From Valencia hispanica (lineage: Eukaryota; Chordata; Actinopteri; Cyprinodontiformes; Valenciidae), in the NCBI GenBank assembly GCA_963556495.2, contig OY747713.1, forward strand, positions 50,379,328 through 50,443,327: a DNA stretch of 64,000 bases, in the 5' to 3' direction. The position numbers were made by a program, and so were the translations under genes. Under the pieces are notes generated by a model. The model did no database searches. It was not told where the DNA came from and saw nothing but the letters and a program-made list of their open reading frames with translations. Below are positions 51,064-60,894 of the stretch, piece after piece. The number at the start of each line of letters is the position of its first letter. The stretch's first letter is position 1.

Positions 51064-51843
51064 GTGAGCAGGACAAAGGGGGATCCGATGCTCACAATAG
51101 ACGTACATGGACATTCATTGCCATTCCTTGTCGACACTGGTGCTACTTTCAGCACGTTGGACAGAGTTTTACCAGACGTCAATTTTTCCGGGAACACAGT
51201 GTCTGTGATTGGAATCTCTGGGGCTCCAATGATTCTCCCTGTCACTCAACCATTGCCTGTTTCAGTGGGAGATCAAAGACTATCACATCCTTTTGTCATT
51301 GCTCAAACCACGCCTGTCAACTTGTTAGGCAGAGATCTGCTTATCAAACTTGGTGCTTCGATCCTATGTACCCCTGATGGACTTATGGTGACTTTTCCGA
51401 ATGGACATACGCATTGCTGTGACACCATGAGTGGTCAATTTTTGCTGAAGGATGACACTTCACAAGTGGCTGATATTTTCTGGGCCAGATTGACTACGAT
51501 GTCTGCACATGAATCTTCTGCGGCTGAATTTCTGAGATGCTGGAAGCCTTGGCTGCTTGAACTCCAGCCTTTTGTTCCACCGCCGGATCCGTTCCATGTG
51601 ACCTGCCTATATGAGAGAGGCGATCCTACTTTATATCAGGAACAATTTGAAACAGAACTTGAAGGCCAAAGTTGGTCTGTGGCTTCGGGTCCATGCTTTG
51701 TGGGGAAGGAGGGTGTTGCACTGTATGCTGATCTGACTTCAGAGCAGCATAAATGGTATATGATGGAAGCTGAAGCGCTTCCACACATATCGCTTTTGTT
51801 GCATCCGAAACATCAAGCTAAAGATTTGGGGGGGAATGGTTAA
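51064..51843 (+). CDS. pro: ERV protease (pro)
   Basis: In the same frame as gag, directly after TGA 51040-51042. LPFLVDTGATFSTL has the catalytic DTGA (about 51130-51144), VIGISGAPM is the flap region, and NLLGRDLLIKL the conserved helix. Translation must pass the TGA or start at a later Met (51088, MLTIDV). The frame then goes on into the linker before RT (CLYERGDPTLY, HKWYMMEAEALPHISLLL) and stops at TAA 51841-51843 just after a run of seven G (51828-51834). In related gammaretroviruses gag-pol is joined by readthrough of a single stop. Confidence 0.85.
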   Translation: MSRTKGDPMLTIDVHGHSLPFLVDTGATFSTLDRVLPDVNFSGNTVSVIGISGAPMILPVTQPLPVSVGDQRLSHPFVIAQTTPVNLLGRDLLIKLGASILCTPDGLMVTFPNGHTHCCDTMSGQFLLKDDTSQVADIFWARLTTMSAHESSAAEFLRCWKPWLLELQPFVPPPDPFHVTCLYERGDPTLYQEQFETELEGQSWSVASGPCFVGKEGVALYADLTSEQHKWYMMEAEALPHISLLLHPKHQAKDLGGNG

Positions 51844-52018
51844 AAGGGGAGTTGAATTAAAGGATTGGGTTCCTACCCAGATACCTTCAGTCTCTTTTTC
51901 TCCTTCTACTCAGATGTACAAAATAGACTCTCAGATACTACCATTCTGGAACATTTGCAGCTTTCTAGAAATCATGGCAGAGAAAAAACAGATCATCCTG
52001 ATGCAGTGGAGGCCTTAA
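51836..52018 (+). pseudogene. ERV linker between protease and RT, out of frame
   Basis: Frame 2 at 51836-51940 has the conserved pre-RT linker (VELKDWVPTQIPSV), which is missing from frame 1; frame 1 resumes conserved sequence near 51945. So there are two compensating frame changes, probably an indel in the G run at 51828-51834 and another near 51925-51945. In frame 1 TAA 51841 and TGA 51853 block translation. Confidence 0.6.
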
Positions 52019-54708
52019 AGGTCGTGCCTGACTCTTTGTGGTCAGATGGTCCCACTGATGTCGGTCTAGTGCAAACCACACCCATCACATTTGAGATGAA
52101 ACATTCTGATCCAATCTGGCGTTCGCAGTATCCACATAAACCTCAGGCTGAGGAAGGTATTGCAGACACTATTGCAGGCTTACTTGAAGTTGGAGTTTTA
52201 GAACCATCAAACTCTTCATATAACACCCCTATTCTTCCTTTGGAAAAACAAGGTACTGGTAAATACAGAATGGCACATGATTTGCGTGCTGTCAATGAGG
52301 CCCTTAGAACCCCTCCCATTTCTACACCGAATCCGTATACAGCTCTGGCATCCCTGACTCCTGATTTAAAATGGTTTACCTGCATAGATTTGGCTAATGC
52401 ATTTTTCTGTTTACCGCTCCATCCTTCTGTCAGGGATATTTTTTCATTTACATTCAGGGGCAGGAAGCTACGTTATAGTAGGCTTCCGCAGGGCTTTGCA
52501 TTATCTCCAGGTATTTTTAATCAGGTGTGGAAGCAGTCATTAAGCACTGTACAGCTCCCTCCAGGCTGTGTACTGACCCAATATGTGGACGATTTACTTT
52601 TAGCATCCCCTACTGTTGAAACGTGCATAGAAGCTGCTCTAGTTGTGTTGCAACATTTGGGAAAAGAGGGATTCAAAGTCTCCCGCGATAAGCTTCAGTT
52701 GGTCAGGCAGGAAGTCCAGTTCCTGGGGCGAAGGGTGACCGCTCAAGGCGCTGGACTGACTGACACCCACAAGAATGCTATTTTGGCTCATTCTAAACCT
52801 CTCACTGTTAAATCAATGCTGTCATTTCTGGGACTGACAAATTTTTCCAGACATTATGTGCCTAATTACACAAACCTTACCACACCACTCAGGGCTCTTG
52901 TAAATGCTCATGGTATGAAAAATCTGCATGCTAAATTAGAATGGGACATACCAGCTGAGGAGGCATTTATTAAGTTAAAACAGGCTCTAGCACAAGCAGC
53001 TGATTTAGCCACTCCTGACTATACATGTCCATTTTTTCTTAACACATCAGAAACAGATGGGGTGGTTAATGGGATTTTGTTTCAGAAAAAAGGTGGTCAG
53101 AGACACATTCTTATGTATCTTAGCATAAAGCTGCAAGCTATTGAAATGAGACAGCCGCCTTGCACGAGACATGCAGCAGGAATTGCACATCTAGTGGAAA
53201 AAACATCACACATTGTCAGGGGTTATCCACTTAATATTTTGACATCTCATGGAGTCATGGCATTGGTTAATTCTGAGACGTTTACTCTTTCTACTTTGCG
53301 TCAGCAGCGGATTAGCAGAGTTTTGGAGGCACCAAACATTATTTTTACGCATGAAGGAATAAACATGGCTGACCAAATCACCACCTCTGGGGAGCAGCAT
53401 GACTGTGTCAGGCTGAATTCTGTTGCTCAAAAAATACGTCCTGATTTACGGTCTGATCCCTTAGCTACAGGTTTTGTGCTCTATACAGATGGTTGTTGTT
53501 TTAGAGATGGACAGGGGCAGTTGAGATCAGGTTTTGCAGTTGTTGAGCAAAATGGGGATTCACTACAGACTGTCGTTTCAGGGAAGCTGGACGGCAAGCA
53601 GAGCGCACAGCGTGCTGAGATAAGGGCTCTTATTGAAGCATGCAAATGGGGAAGAGATAAAGACGTCACGATTTACACTGATTCGAACTACGGGTTTTCT
53701 GTTATACATTATGAATTACCACAGTGGAAAAGAGCAGGTTTTGTTACTGCTACTGGTAAGCCTGTACACCATCATGCAGATATTATGGAGCTTTTGGATG
53801 TTGTACAGTTACCAGCTAACCTCGCTGTTCTTAAGTGTAAGGGTCACAGCAAGGCTGAAACTGTTGACGCGTGGGGAAATAGTGCAGCAGATTTGGCGGC
53901 GAAAGGAGCAGCAGGTTACCTGTCACATGTCCACATGCAGCTGATTGTCACGTCAGCACAGGAAATGTCAGACAGTTTTGCTGAGGAAGTAAAGTTGGCA
54001 CAGCAGGCTGCTGCGTCACAGGAGATAACTGTGTGGAAGGATAGAGGTGCGATTTTTTCTGATGGCTTTTGGCGTGGGCCTGATGGCTGTTTGGTTTTAC
54101 CTGCCACGTTAAAACCCACCCTTTTTCAGGAGGCTCATGGTGCGGCACATGTGTCATACACTCAGATGAAACGTAATCTTTGTTTTTGGTGGCATCCCTT
54201 CCTGCCACATTTAATTAAGCGCTTTTTGAGTGAATGTGTGGTGTGTGGTCAATTTAATCCTAAGCCTACTATCAAGCCAGAAATGGGCGCCTTCCAGGAC
54301 TTGTGCAGGCCTGGCGAGGAGGTCGTTATCGATTATACAGATATGGTGACCCCTGTTAGAGGTTTCCGTTACCTGTTAGTGATGATTGATCCACTGACCT
54401 CGTGGATTTCAGCTTTTCCTGCTAGACGGGAGGATGCTCAGACAGTGGTGAAATCTTTGATTAACCACTGGATTCCGTGCCATGGCTTTCCGACTAGGAT
54501 CAGGTCTGACAATGGCACACATTTTAAAAATAAACATCTCCGACAGGAGGAACAGATGGGAATAACCCACAAGTTCGGCACTGTTTACCATCCGCAATCC
54601 CAGGGCGTCATCGAGCGTTCTAATTCAACTTTAAAGTTAAAGCTGGCAGAGAACCACAGGTTTCACCGCACCCTGACCCGGACCCTCGCAGTGATCATCA
54701 GCATCTGA
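51865..54708 (+). CDS. pol: ERV pol: RT, RNase H, integrase (3'-truncated)
   Basis: 947 codons. RT: RMAHDLRAVNEAL, FTCIDLANAFFCLPLH (first Asp), LPQGFALSPGIFNQVW, QYVDDLLLAS (YVDD, about residue 240), GLTNFSRHYVPNYTNLTTPL (thumb). RNase H at about 535-690: LYTDGCCF, AEIRALIEAC, YTDSNYGFSV and GHSKAETVDAWGNSAADLAA, with the Asp/Glu/Asp/Asp set. Integrase from about 750: HGAAH...CVVC zinc residues, VVIDYTDM (D), IRSDNGTHFKNK (D), GVIERSNSTLK (E). All catalytic residues are present. After AENHRF (about 54660) the match ends and the last ~17 codons are unrelated, so the integrase C-terminal DNA-binding domain is missing. The Met used is chosen only as the first in frame; the true start is by readthrough from gag-pro. 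Confidence 0.9.
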   Translation: MGSYPDTFSLFFSFYSDVQNRLSDTTILEHLQLSRNHGREKTDHPDAVEALKVVPDSLWSDGPTDVGLVQTTPITFEMKHSDPIWRSQYPHKPQAEEGIADTIAGLLEVGVLEPSNSSYNTPILPLEKQGTGKYRMAHDLRAVNEALRTPPISTPNPYTALASLTPDLKWFTCIDLANAFFCLPLHPSVRDIFSFTFRGRKLRYSRLPQGFALSPGIFNQVWKQSLSTVQLPPGCVLTQYVDDLLLASPTVETCIEAALVVLQHLGKEGFKVSRDKLQLVRQEVQFLGRRVTAQGAGLTDTHKNAILAHSKPLTVKSMLSFLGLTNFSRHYVPNYTNLTTPLRALVNAHGMKNLHAKLEWDIPAEEAFIKLKQALAQAADLATPDYTCPFFLNTSETDGVVNGILFQKKGGQRHILMYLSIKLQAIEMRQPPCTRHAAGIAHLVEKTSHIVRGYPLNILTSHGVMALVNSETFTLSTLRQQRISRVLEAPNIIFTHEGINMADQITTSGEQHDCVRLNSVAQKIRPDLRSDPLATGFVLYTDGCCFRDGQGQLRSGFAVVEQNGDSLQTVVSGKLDGKQSAQRAEIRALIEACKWGRDKDVTIYTDSNYGFSVIHYELPQWKRAGFVTATGKPVHHHADIMELLDVVQLPANLAVLKCKGHSKAETVDAWGNSAADLAAKGAAGYLSHVHMQLIVTSAQEMSDSFAEEVKLAQQAAASQEITVWKDRGAIFSDGFWRGPDGCLVLPATLKPTLFQEAHGAAHVSYTQMKRNLCFWWHPFLPHLIKRFLSECVVCGQFNPKPTIKPEMGAFQDLCRPGEEVVIDYTDMVTPVRGFRYLLVMIDPLTSWISAFPARREDAQTVVKSLINHWIPCHGFPTRIRSDNGTHFKNKHLRQEEQMGITHKFGTVYHPQSQGVIERSNSTLKLKLAENHRFHRTLTRTLAVIISI

Positions 54709-55636
54709 AGGGCCTGGTCTCCTCCTTCCTTCCGACCCCCCTCCTGTCCCTCACGCTGCAGCAGCTCTCTGCTGACCTGGGAGAATCTCTTTGCAGTGGG
54801 TGGTGTCGGTTCTGACTAGGCGGTGTCGACTGCCGAAGCCAGGAGGCGGGGCCTGGCCCACCCAGAAGATTGGTTGATGTTGCTGTAATCATCCAGTGTA
54901 ATCTATATGTGCAAAAATTGGGCGAGATAAGCAATTTGGACTTGCTTTTCTTGAAGAGGGATTATACCGAAGAGAAAAGATCGCAAGAAATCAAACACAT
55001 TTCACAGCAGGTTTTGACCACCTCACAATCGGTGGGGGAAGCTATTGGAGGCGGGGCCTGTCTGTGCATTTGTGTTTATTGGGGGAAATGTTCAGTTAAT
55101 GAAGTAACTGTCATTTCAGTGAGGGCGATCTGCATAAAAGACAGTAACATTGGGTAAAATAAAGAGTCCACTGTACTGAATCATTTCATCACTCTGGTAG
55201 CCGCCTGCTGCCAGAGAAATAAACAAGAGCGAAGACTAGAGAACAAAATAATAAAGACTGAACAATTATTAATCATTTTTCTTGTATTTTACAGGTTGTT
55301 TAACCAATTTTTATTTACAGGTGCAGATTGTTAGACATTGCCTAAGAGGGTGTCAAAGAATTTTTAAGTAGTTAATTTGTAGGATTTTTTCTTAATATTC
55401 AGTTTTTACGGCTTTATAAAACTTTTTAGTAATAAGCTAAAATATTTTAAGGGGTGTTTAAAGTATAATCAGGTTGACTGACTACTAATTTTTGTTTTAC
55501 TTATTCTTTTTTCATTATGATGTGGTTTTTGTAGGATGCTTTTGGGGTTGGTAACAATTGCTAGAGTTTGCTTTTTACTAAAAGAATATTGAGAATTAGG
55601 TTAAAACATAAATAACAATAATAATAATAAAAAAAT
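54665..55636. other. Non-viral or decayed sequence replacing pol end and most of env
   Basis: 54665-55250 includes GGAGGCGGGGCCTG twice (54841 and 55047, inverted context), a 95-codon frame without motif, and AAAATAAAGAGTCC near 55158. 55260-55636 is AT-rich with a TTTTACAGG splice-acceptor-like site near 55290 and (AAT)n. No surface subunit or fusion peptide is recognisable. Confidence 0.45.
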
Positions 55637-55637
55637 A

Positions 55638-55943
55638 TTGCTTAAAGGTAAAGATAAAAAAAAAGACACTCTTCTCATTTTGAATAATCATGTTAGAAAG
55701 AGGGACGATTTGTTAAATAATATGTTAGGTAAATGGAAGACTCTGGCAATGTCTATAATGGTTTCTTTAGCAGTATTTGTGTCAACTATGGTGTTATGTG
55801 GATGTTGCTGTATTCCTTGTATACGTTCATTGCTCACAAAGTGTATTGAAAAAGCTGTTGGTGATAATATGCAAGGTCAATATCTGTTACTCCCTCACAT
55901 GGAGCCTGAAGGAGAAGTACAGAGGAGTGATCAATCTATTTGA
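55638..55943 (+). pseudogene. env: ERV Env transmembrane C-terminus (relic)
   Basis: 101 codons: NNMLGKWKTLAMSIMVSLAV FVSTMV is the membrane anchor and CGCCCIPCIRSLL the Cys-rich juxtamembrane tail, then a 45-residue cytoplasmic tail ending at TGA 55941. The fusion peptide, heptad repeats and surface subunit are absent, so no entry protein is made. It resembles the Env relic at 29.0-29.2 kb (CGCCVIPCIR) in the anchor but not in the tail. Confidence 0.75.
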
Positions 55944-55964
55944 AAATACATTGAAAGAGGGATT

Positions 55965-56521
55965 TGTTGTATTCTACTTTTTTGGGGCTATTTTTTATTA
56001 TGCAGTACATATGTTTTAAATATATCTTTAGTAAGCGTTTAGAGGTAATAGGCCTGTTTATATTATTCAGGGTAGTAAAACATGACTCTTTACCAGTATT
56101 TTATGGGGTTAAGGTTTTAAGTAAATATACTCTTGGGTAAAGATATGAACTGAAAGCAGGGAGGATCGGTAATAACTCTAGTTCATGGTACGGCTATAAA
56201 ACCAGGTCAGGAGACCTGGAGAAAATGTATGACTTGTCAAGATGTAGAAGGAGGAGAGAGGAGTCATGTGATATTTTCTTTGTTCTTCTGTAATAAAAAT
56301 GGTACACCCTTGTAGAGAAGCGAGTCAGATCTTTTCTGGCTCCCATTTGCAGGTGCGTCCACTGTGAAACAGATATCTGTTGTGTGTGTGTTATTTTACT
56401 CTCTGTCTCTCGGTTCTGGGTCTTATTTTGAAACAGTTCCCGCCGGGGTTTTGGAGTTCGGCGCCCCCACCTCTCTGAGTAGAAAGTGAGTTGCAGAGCA
56501 TATTATGGTAGAAAGCCGACA
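55965..56521 (+). repeat. 3' LTR of the young ERV
   Basis: 557 bp, two differences from the 5' LTR. The preceding purines (TTGAAAGAGGGATT, 55951-55964) serve as the likely polypurine tract. Confidence 0.95.
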
Positions 56522-56525
56522 GGAG

Positions 56526-56880
56526 CTAAGTTTCCCACACATGCAGTAGGCCTCAGACAATTAAAAAAATGCTAAAGTGTGTTCCACGATAGCAAAATAC
56601 CAAAAATAATCCAGAACCTTCAAACATTATTTCAAGATTTATCCAAAGAGCGTATTCAAGTGGTTCGATGACAATATCCTCTCATGATTCTTGTTAGATT
56701 GTCAAAGCTGGTCAACACTTTGCAAAACAAAGATGACATTAAAAAAACTAATCGATACCCAAATTGGAGAATGTACCCAATTATGGTAAAAGGACCTAGA
56801 ATCCATGAGATACCTTGGCAGGTGCTATATTTCACTGGACTTATCACGCGGCATCCAGACTATCATGGAGGGGCTTCAGA
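56526..56880. other. Unclassified DNA right of the ERV
   Basis: A 77-codon plus frame (56684-56917) reads RYPNWRMYPIMVKGPRIHEI, which may be gag-like but is not certain. Near 56888-56913 lies a short (GATCA)n run. Confidence 0.3.
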
Positions 56881-58314
56881 GCATTTGATCAGATCAGATC
56901 GGATCAGATCATTTTAAGAGCAAATGACCAGGTTAATGTTGACCTAAGGGGATATAAAATCAGTTTGGGTGTGGACTATTGAACCTGCTGTCATGGAAAC
57001 AATGCTGACTGATGGTGGACATTGTTGGATGCTAGACAGGGATGGAGTGACATTTAACCCATAAAGAAACCAGCTGAGGGACATATTAAGAAATCAATAT
57101 TCCAATGGAGTTGATCCAGCTGTGTTGAAAGGAGACATAAAGAAGGGAAAAATCTGGCTGTCTACATCAAGAGACAGCTCCAAAAATGGCACGAAGTGAC
57201 TGAATGGGATCCAAACTTCAATCTTATAATGACGACATTGTTTTGGTCAACCGCTCTGGTTTTGTGGGGCTTAACTCCATGTCTCAGTCGGAATTTCGAG
57301 ACTATTTTATCCATGCTGTTGGAAAATACTGAAACGGAACAGTTAAAAGCTCAGGAAATTATTTAGAAAATCCTCCTAATCCTACAGGGTAGTTGCAAGT
57401 TACTCCAAATGCAGAAATTGAACCCATAACTGAAGTACAATTGGAGGATAAACCAATTAAAATGCTGGTCGACACAGGAGCTAGTTACACCTGTGTAAAC
57501 GCACGTCATGCCAAGCATCTCCCAATTTCTGTTCATTTAAGTTCATTCATGCAGTAAGATTCACAGGAATATAGCAATTAAATCCCGTAACAGCTCAAGT
57601 TAAATTAAGTATAGACAACAGTAAAATCAAAATTCCAATCCTTGTTTCAAATCAAACATCAATACATCTTTTCATGGTAGAATGTTCCTTAATCCATCAT
57701 CCATCTTTTTGGTAATGTGTGGAAAAGAAGAGAATTCAAAAAGATAGAAAGAAGTCCTATTCAGCATCCCAAACAAATAAATAAATACATTTCAGCAAGA
57801 TGCTTCCTTCAAAACTGTCATTGATTAAAGGTCCAGCTCACCGCAAGGGTAACACTGACATAACAAAAGGCACCATCGCAGAAGATGAGGCAGCAAAATG
57901 AGTTTCTAAACATGAAAATGCTATTCAAAGTCCAGTAATTTCTGTAGAACCAGCTGTCACACCTGAAGACAACATAATTAAAACAGGAAAATGTCACTCA
58001 GAGTAAACAACATGAGTGGCATCAGAGAGGAGCATCAAAAGACAAAAACGGATTGTGGAGGTCACATAAAGGTTTGATTGTGGCATCAGTTTCACTACTG
58101 ACAATTTTTATATCAGTGTCATGGCATATATCACTAAATCGCCATGGTTACTGGTCACCATATTTAAAAGCTATGGTTGACAAAGTATTAAACATATGCA
58201 GTGTTTGTTCTCAGAGTAATGTCCGTAAAGGCATAAAAACATCAATAGGACACTCTTCGGTTCCTGAAGATCCATTCAGACACCTCATCAATGACTACAT
58301 TGACATGCTTAAGC
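56881..58314 (+). pseudogene. Second ERV family: gag/pro/integrase relics
   Basis: Heavily mutated plus-strand sequence. 56970-57060 may be gag. 57440-57500: LEDKPIKMLVDTGASYTCVN, a retropepsin core with DTGA, followed by about 130 codons of decayed protease. RT is absent. 58053-58314 (in a 170-codon frame shared with the Tc1 piece): [54 protein letters not shown], the integrase zinc domain end and catalytic-core start with the first Asp. Differs strongly from the 46.9-kb ERV, so it is a separate family. The element is broken where the Tc1 fragment joins. Confidence 0.65.
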
Positions 58315-58973
58315 CAGTGCTTTGGGGCTGTTTTTCTGCAAAGGGACCAGGACGAATGATCTGTCTAAAGGAAAGAATGAATTGGGCCATGTATCGTGTG
58401 ATTTTGAGCGTAAACCTCCTTCCGTCAGCAAGGGCATTGAAGATGAAATGTGGCTGGGTCTTACAAAATGACAATGATCCCAAACACACCACCTGGGTAA
58501 CTAAGGAGTGGCTTCCTAAGAAGCATTTCAGTGACCTAGCCAGCCTCCAGATCTCAACCCCATAGAAAGTCTTTGGAGGGAGTTGAAAGCATGTGTTGCC
58601 CAGTAACAACCCCAAAACATCACAGCTCTAGATGAGATCTGCATAGAGGAATGGACCAAAATACCAATAACAATGTGTGAAAACCTTGTGAAGACTTACA
58701 GAAAATGTTTGACCTCTAGCATTGCCAACAAAGGGTATATAACAAAGCATTGAGATTAAGTTTTGTTATTGACCAAATACTTATTTTCCACCATAATTTA
58801 GAAAATAAATTCTTTAAAAATAAGACCATGTGATTTCCTGGATTTTTTTCTCATTTTGTCTCTCAGAGTTGAAGTATACCTCTGATGAAAATTACAGGTG
58901 TCTCTCATATTTCTAAGTGGGAGAACTTGCACAATTGGTGGCTGACTAAATACTTTTTTGCCCCACTGTATAT
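58315..58973 (+). mobile_element. Tc1-type transposon, 5'-truncated
   Basis: Plus frame after the join: [40 protein letters not shown] (second catalytic Asp), then in shifted frame SLWRELKACVAQ and [15 protein letters not shown]. The 3' end is intact: CCACTTAGAAATATGAGAGA-type sequence on the minus strand and AAATACTTTTTTGCCCCACT GTA at 58950-58973, the end of a Tc1 family whose terminus reads CAGTGGGGCAAAAAAGTATT. The N-terminal DNA-binding half and left end are absent. A deletion at the join with the integrase relic explains both truncations. Confidence 0.8.
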
Positions 58974-58974
58974 A

Positions 58975-59214
58975 TCAAGCAGAGACTAAACTAAAAGCTG
59001 CTCCACCTGTTAAAGTAAACCTGTTTGGGTTCTACTTGGTACTCAGACACCAATTCTGAGTGCCACACTGCTGACAGGACACGTAAAGAAAAAAAAAGGT
59101 TTTCCTGGCAAGTGGGGTTCTATATCATTTGCCCAATGGCAGCAGAATGAAAGAAGCCTTTCCTCACTACTAAGCACCTATATAGTTCAGGCAGAGAAAG
59201 TTGAGGTGTTCTGA
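58975..59214. other. Unclassified DNA
   Basis: No gene or repeat recognised. Confidence 0.3.
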
Positions 59215-59560
59215 TTATTTTGCTTGCCTGATTTATTATGCGGGAGAGTGTTGTCTTGGTTCTGATGGTGAGGAAATTGATCGACGTTGAAATGTTATAG
59301 GTAAGAATGGATTCAATGAGTGATCTGTAAACAAGGCTTAAAATGTCTTTGCAGATGTTAAAGGCTTTTAGTTTCCTGAACAGGTGGAGGTGTTGTACTT
59401 TTTTGTAGATAAAGCTTACATGGTCAGAGAAGGATAGGCAGCTGTCAATCTCTATCTCTAGCTATTTAAAACCCTGAACCTACTCCACTAGTTGACCATG
59501 GAAAACGACGTCAGAGCACCTCCTAATCAAATCTGTTCCTTTCTGTTGTCTGTTTAAACA
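59215..59560 (-). mobile_element. LINE reverse transcriptase C-terminal fragment
   Basis: Minus strand in broken frames reads IRRCSDVVFHGQLV, LEIEIDSCLSFSDHVSFIYK and KVQHLHLFRKLKAFNICKDI, then SLIESILTYN, the same region as NSEAVYKKGQSRLYFLRKL in the Rex1-like copies but distant, so it is a related, older LINE family. Confidence 0.6.
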
Positions 59561-59690
59561 TTGATGATCACTACATAACATTGTCCCAAGATGCATTTAC
59601 TAACATGCAATTAATCAGTCAATTCACATTACTTTGAAACATTCTCTTCCAAGATGTTTACAACTAATTCTAATCTTTCATCTTTCACAG
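59561..59690. other. Short spacer
   Basis: No feature. Confidence 0.3.
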
Positions 59691-60072
59691 TAAAGAGCGG
59701 TTAAAAAAATTCCAGCCATCAAGCAAGTTATGAGGTGAAGAGGAGTCGTTGCAATCTGAGAAGAGTCAGTCTGCCTGAATTTTACGGGGTCATCTGCCGG
59801 AGTCCGGCCTTCACTTTTGTTATGGCTCAATATGTTATGGCACATTTGTCTGCCTGAGCGCCCAGTTTCGATGAAGGGACGTCTCGCCCCATCTGCTTTC
59901 ATTTGCTTAGTGAAAAAAAGCCTAAAAACAACTAAAGATAGATGACTGACTAATCAATAAATTAATCAATCAATCACCCCCCCGGTGGTCTCTCTTTATA
60001 TTACGAGAAAAGGAGCATGGAAAACTTGTTACCTTGTTTAACACTAATTAATTAATCAATTAGTTAATAATT

Positions 60073-60103
<31 letters not shown>

Positions 60104-60376
60104 TGTAAGTAAATAACCACGAAACTGCTAGCAAACATTTCACCCCCTGAGAGTGCAAATAAAATTTTGTTATCTATATTTATTTAAAGGACTCAGTCTT
60201 ACCGGGTTCTGTCTCAGGCGATGGCAGGGCCGACAGAGAGGCCTCAAGGCCTCCATCTCCCAAACAGCTACTGGAGGTAAGAGGCTGGGAGAAAAAAGTT
60301 TCCCAGGACACTAGCAACTCCCTTGACCCGTCCCTGTCGGTCCATTCCGTTCGCTGAGGCTATGTTGAGCGCCAAG
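59690..60376 (-). other. ERV leader region with primer site and splice donor
   Basis: On the minus strand, TGGCGCTCAACATA at 60374-60361 follows the LTR by two bases and resembles the Lys-tRNA primer site TGGCGCCCAACGT. A splice-donor match CCCGGTAAGACT lies near 60200. The 74-codon frame at 59902-59678 has no motif. (AATC)n occurs at 60065-60100 and (CAAT)n-like repeats around 59945-59980. Confidence 0.5.
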
Positions 60377-60860
60377 TGTTATGGCAGAAAACACTTCAGT
60401 TTCCATAATAAAGAAGACTGAATCCCAGAAGGCATTTAAGTATTTAATACAAACATGCTTTGGCCAAAACATGGAAGGGACAGAGATTACTCATTCATCG
60501 CCCTACCCAACCTTTCTGACTGACAGATTAAATAGTATTCAGCAATCACTGTTTATCTCTGCAGCACATCTTCTCCAATCTTCAAGCCCAGCCTCTGGAC
60601 AGCTGCTTTGTTCGGATCTTTGATTCTTTGAGCCCTCCGAAAAGGCTGGCCAGGAAGCACAAACTATTATAACTCCTGTTTTCTGTTTATTTTCCTTAAT
60701 CAGTTGTACACAGGAACACAGGAACACAGGTCATAAACCTGAAAGTAATAAACGTAGAAAATAATTACAATCAATTTTTCAAGTAGATTGTGCAAAGAAA
60801 TAAACTCAAGAAGTCCACAATACCAGTCACATAGATTATAACAGAAAATGCTCAAAACAT
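60377..60860 (-). repeat. LTR (5' end) of a minus-strand ERV
   Basis: The inner border is clear: minus strand ...CTGCCATAACA then the primer site. The outer border is not defined. ATTAAA occurs on the minus strand near 60440. The rest of the element toward lower coordinates is missing apart from its leader. Confidence 0.5.
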
Positions 60861-60894
60861 TACATTACATATAACCTACATATACAGTGGCGGC

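Larger units (their letters stand above)
46859..56521 (+). mobile_element. Young endogenous retrovirus, gamma/epsilon-like, env-deleted
   Basis: 9,663 bp. Both LTRs are 557 bp and differ only at 47065/56171 (T/A) and 47241/56347 (C/T). Target duplication GGAG (46855-46858, 56522-56525). Order: LTR, tRNA-Ala primer site, 1.7-kb leader, gag, protease, RT-RNase H, integrase (truncated), foreign or decayed sequence, last ~100 codons of Env, LTR. gag, protease and pol all start in the same frame but are separated by stops. Confidence 0.95.

Noticed and set aside
51039..51377. 112-codon ORF overlapping protease
   Set aside because: Frame-shifted shadow of the protease frame; no motif.
54870..55157. 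95-codon frame after pol as a possible Env
   Set aside because: No signal peptide, no fusion peptide and no cysteine pattern of a surface or transmembrane subunit.
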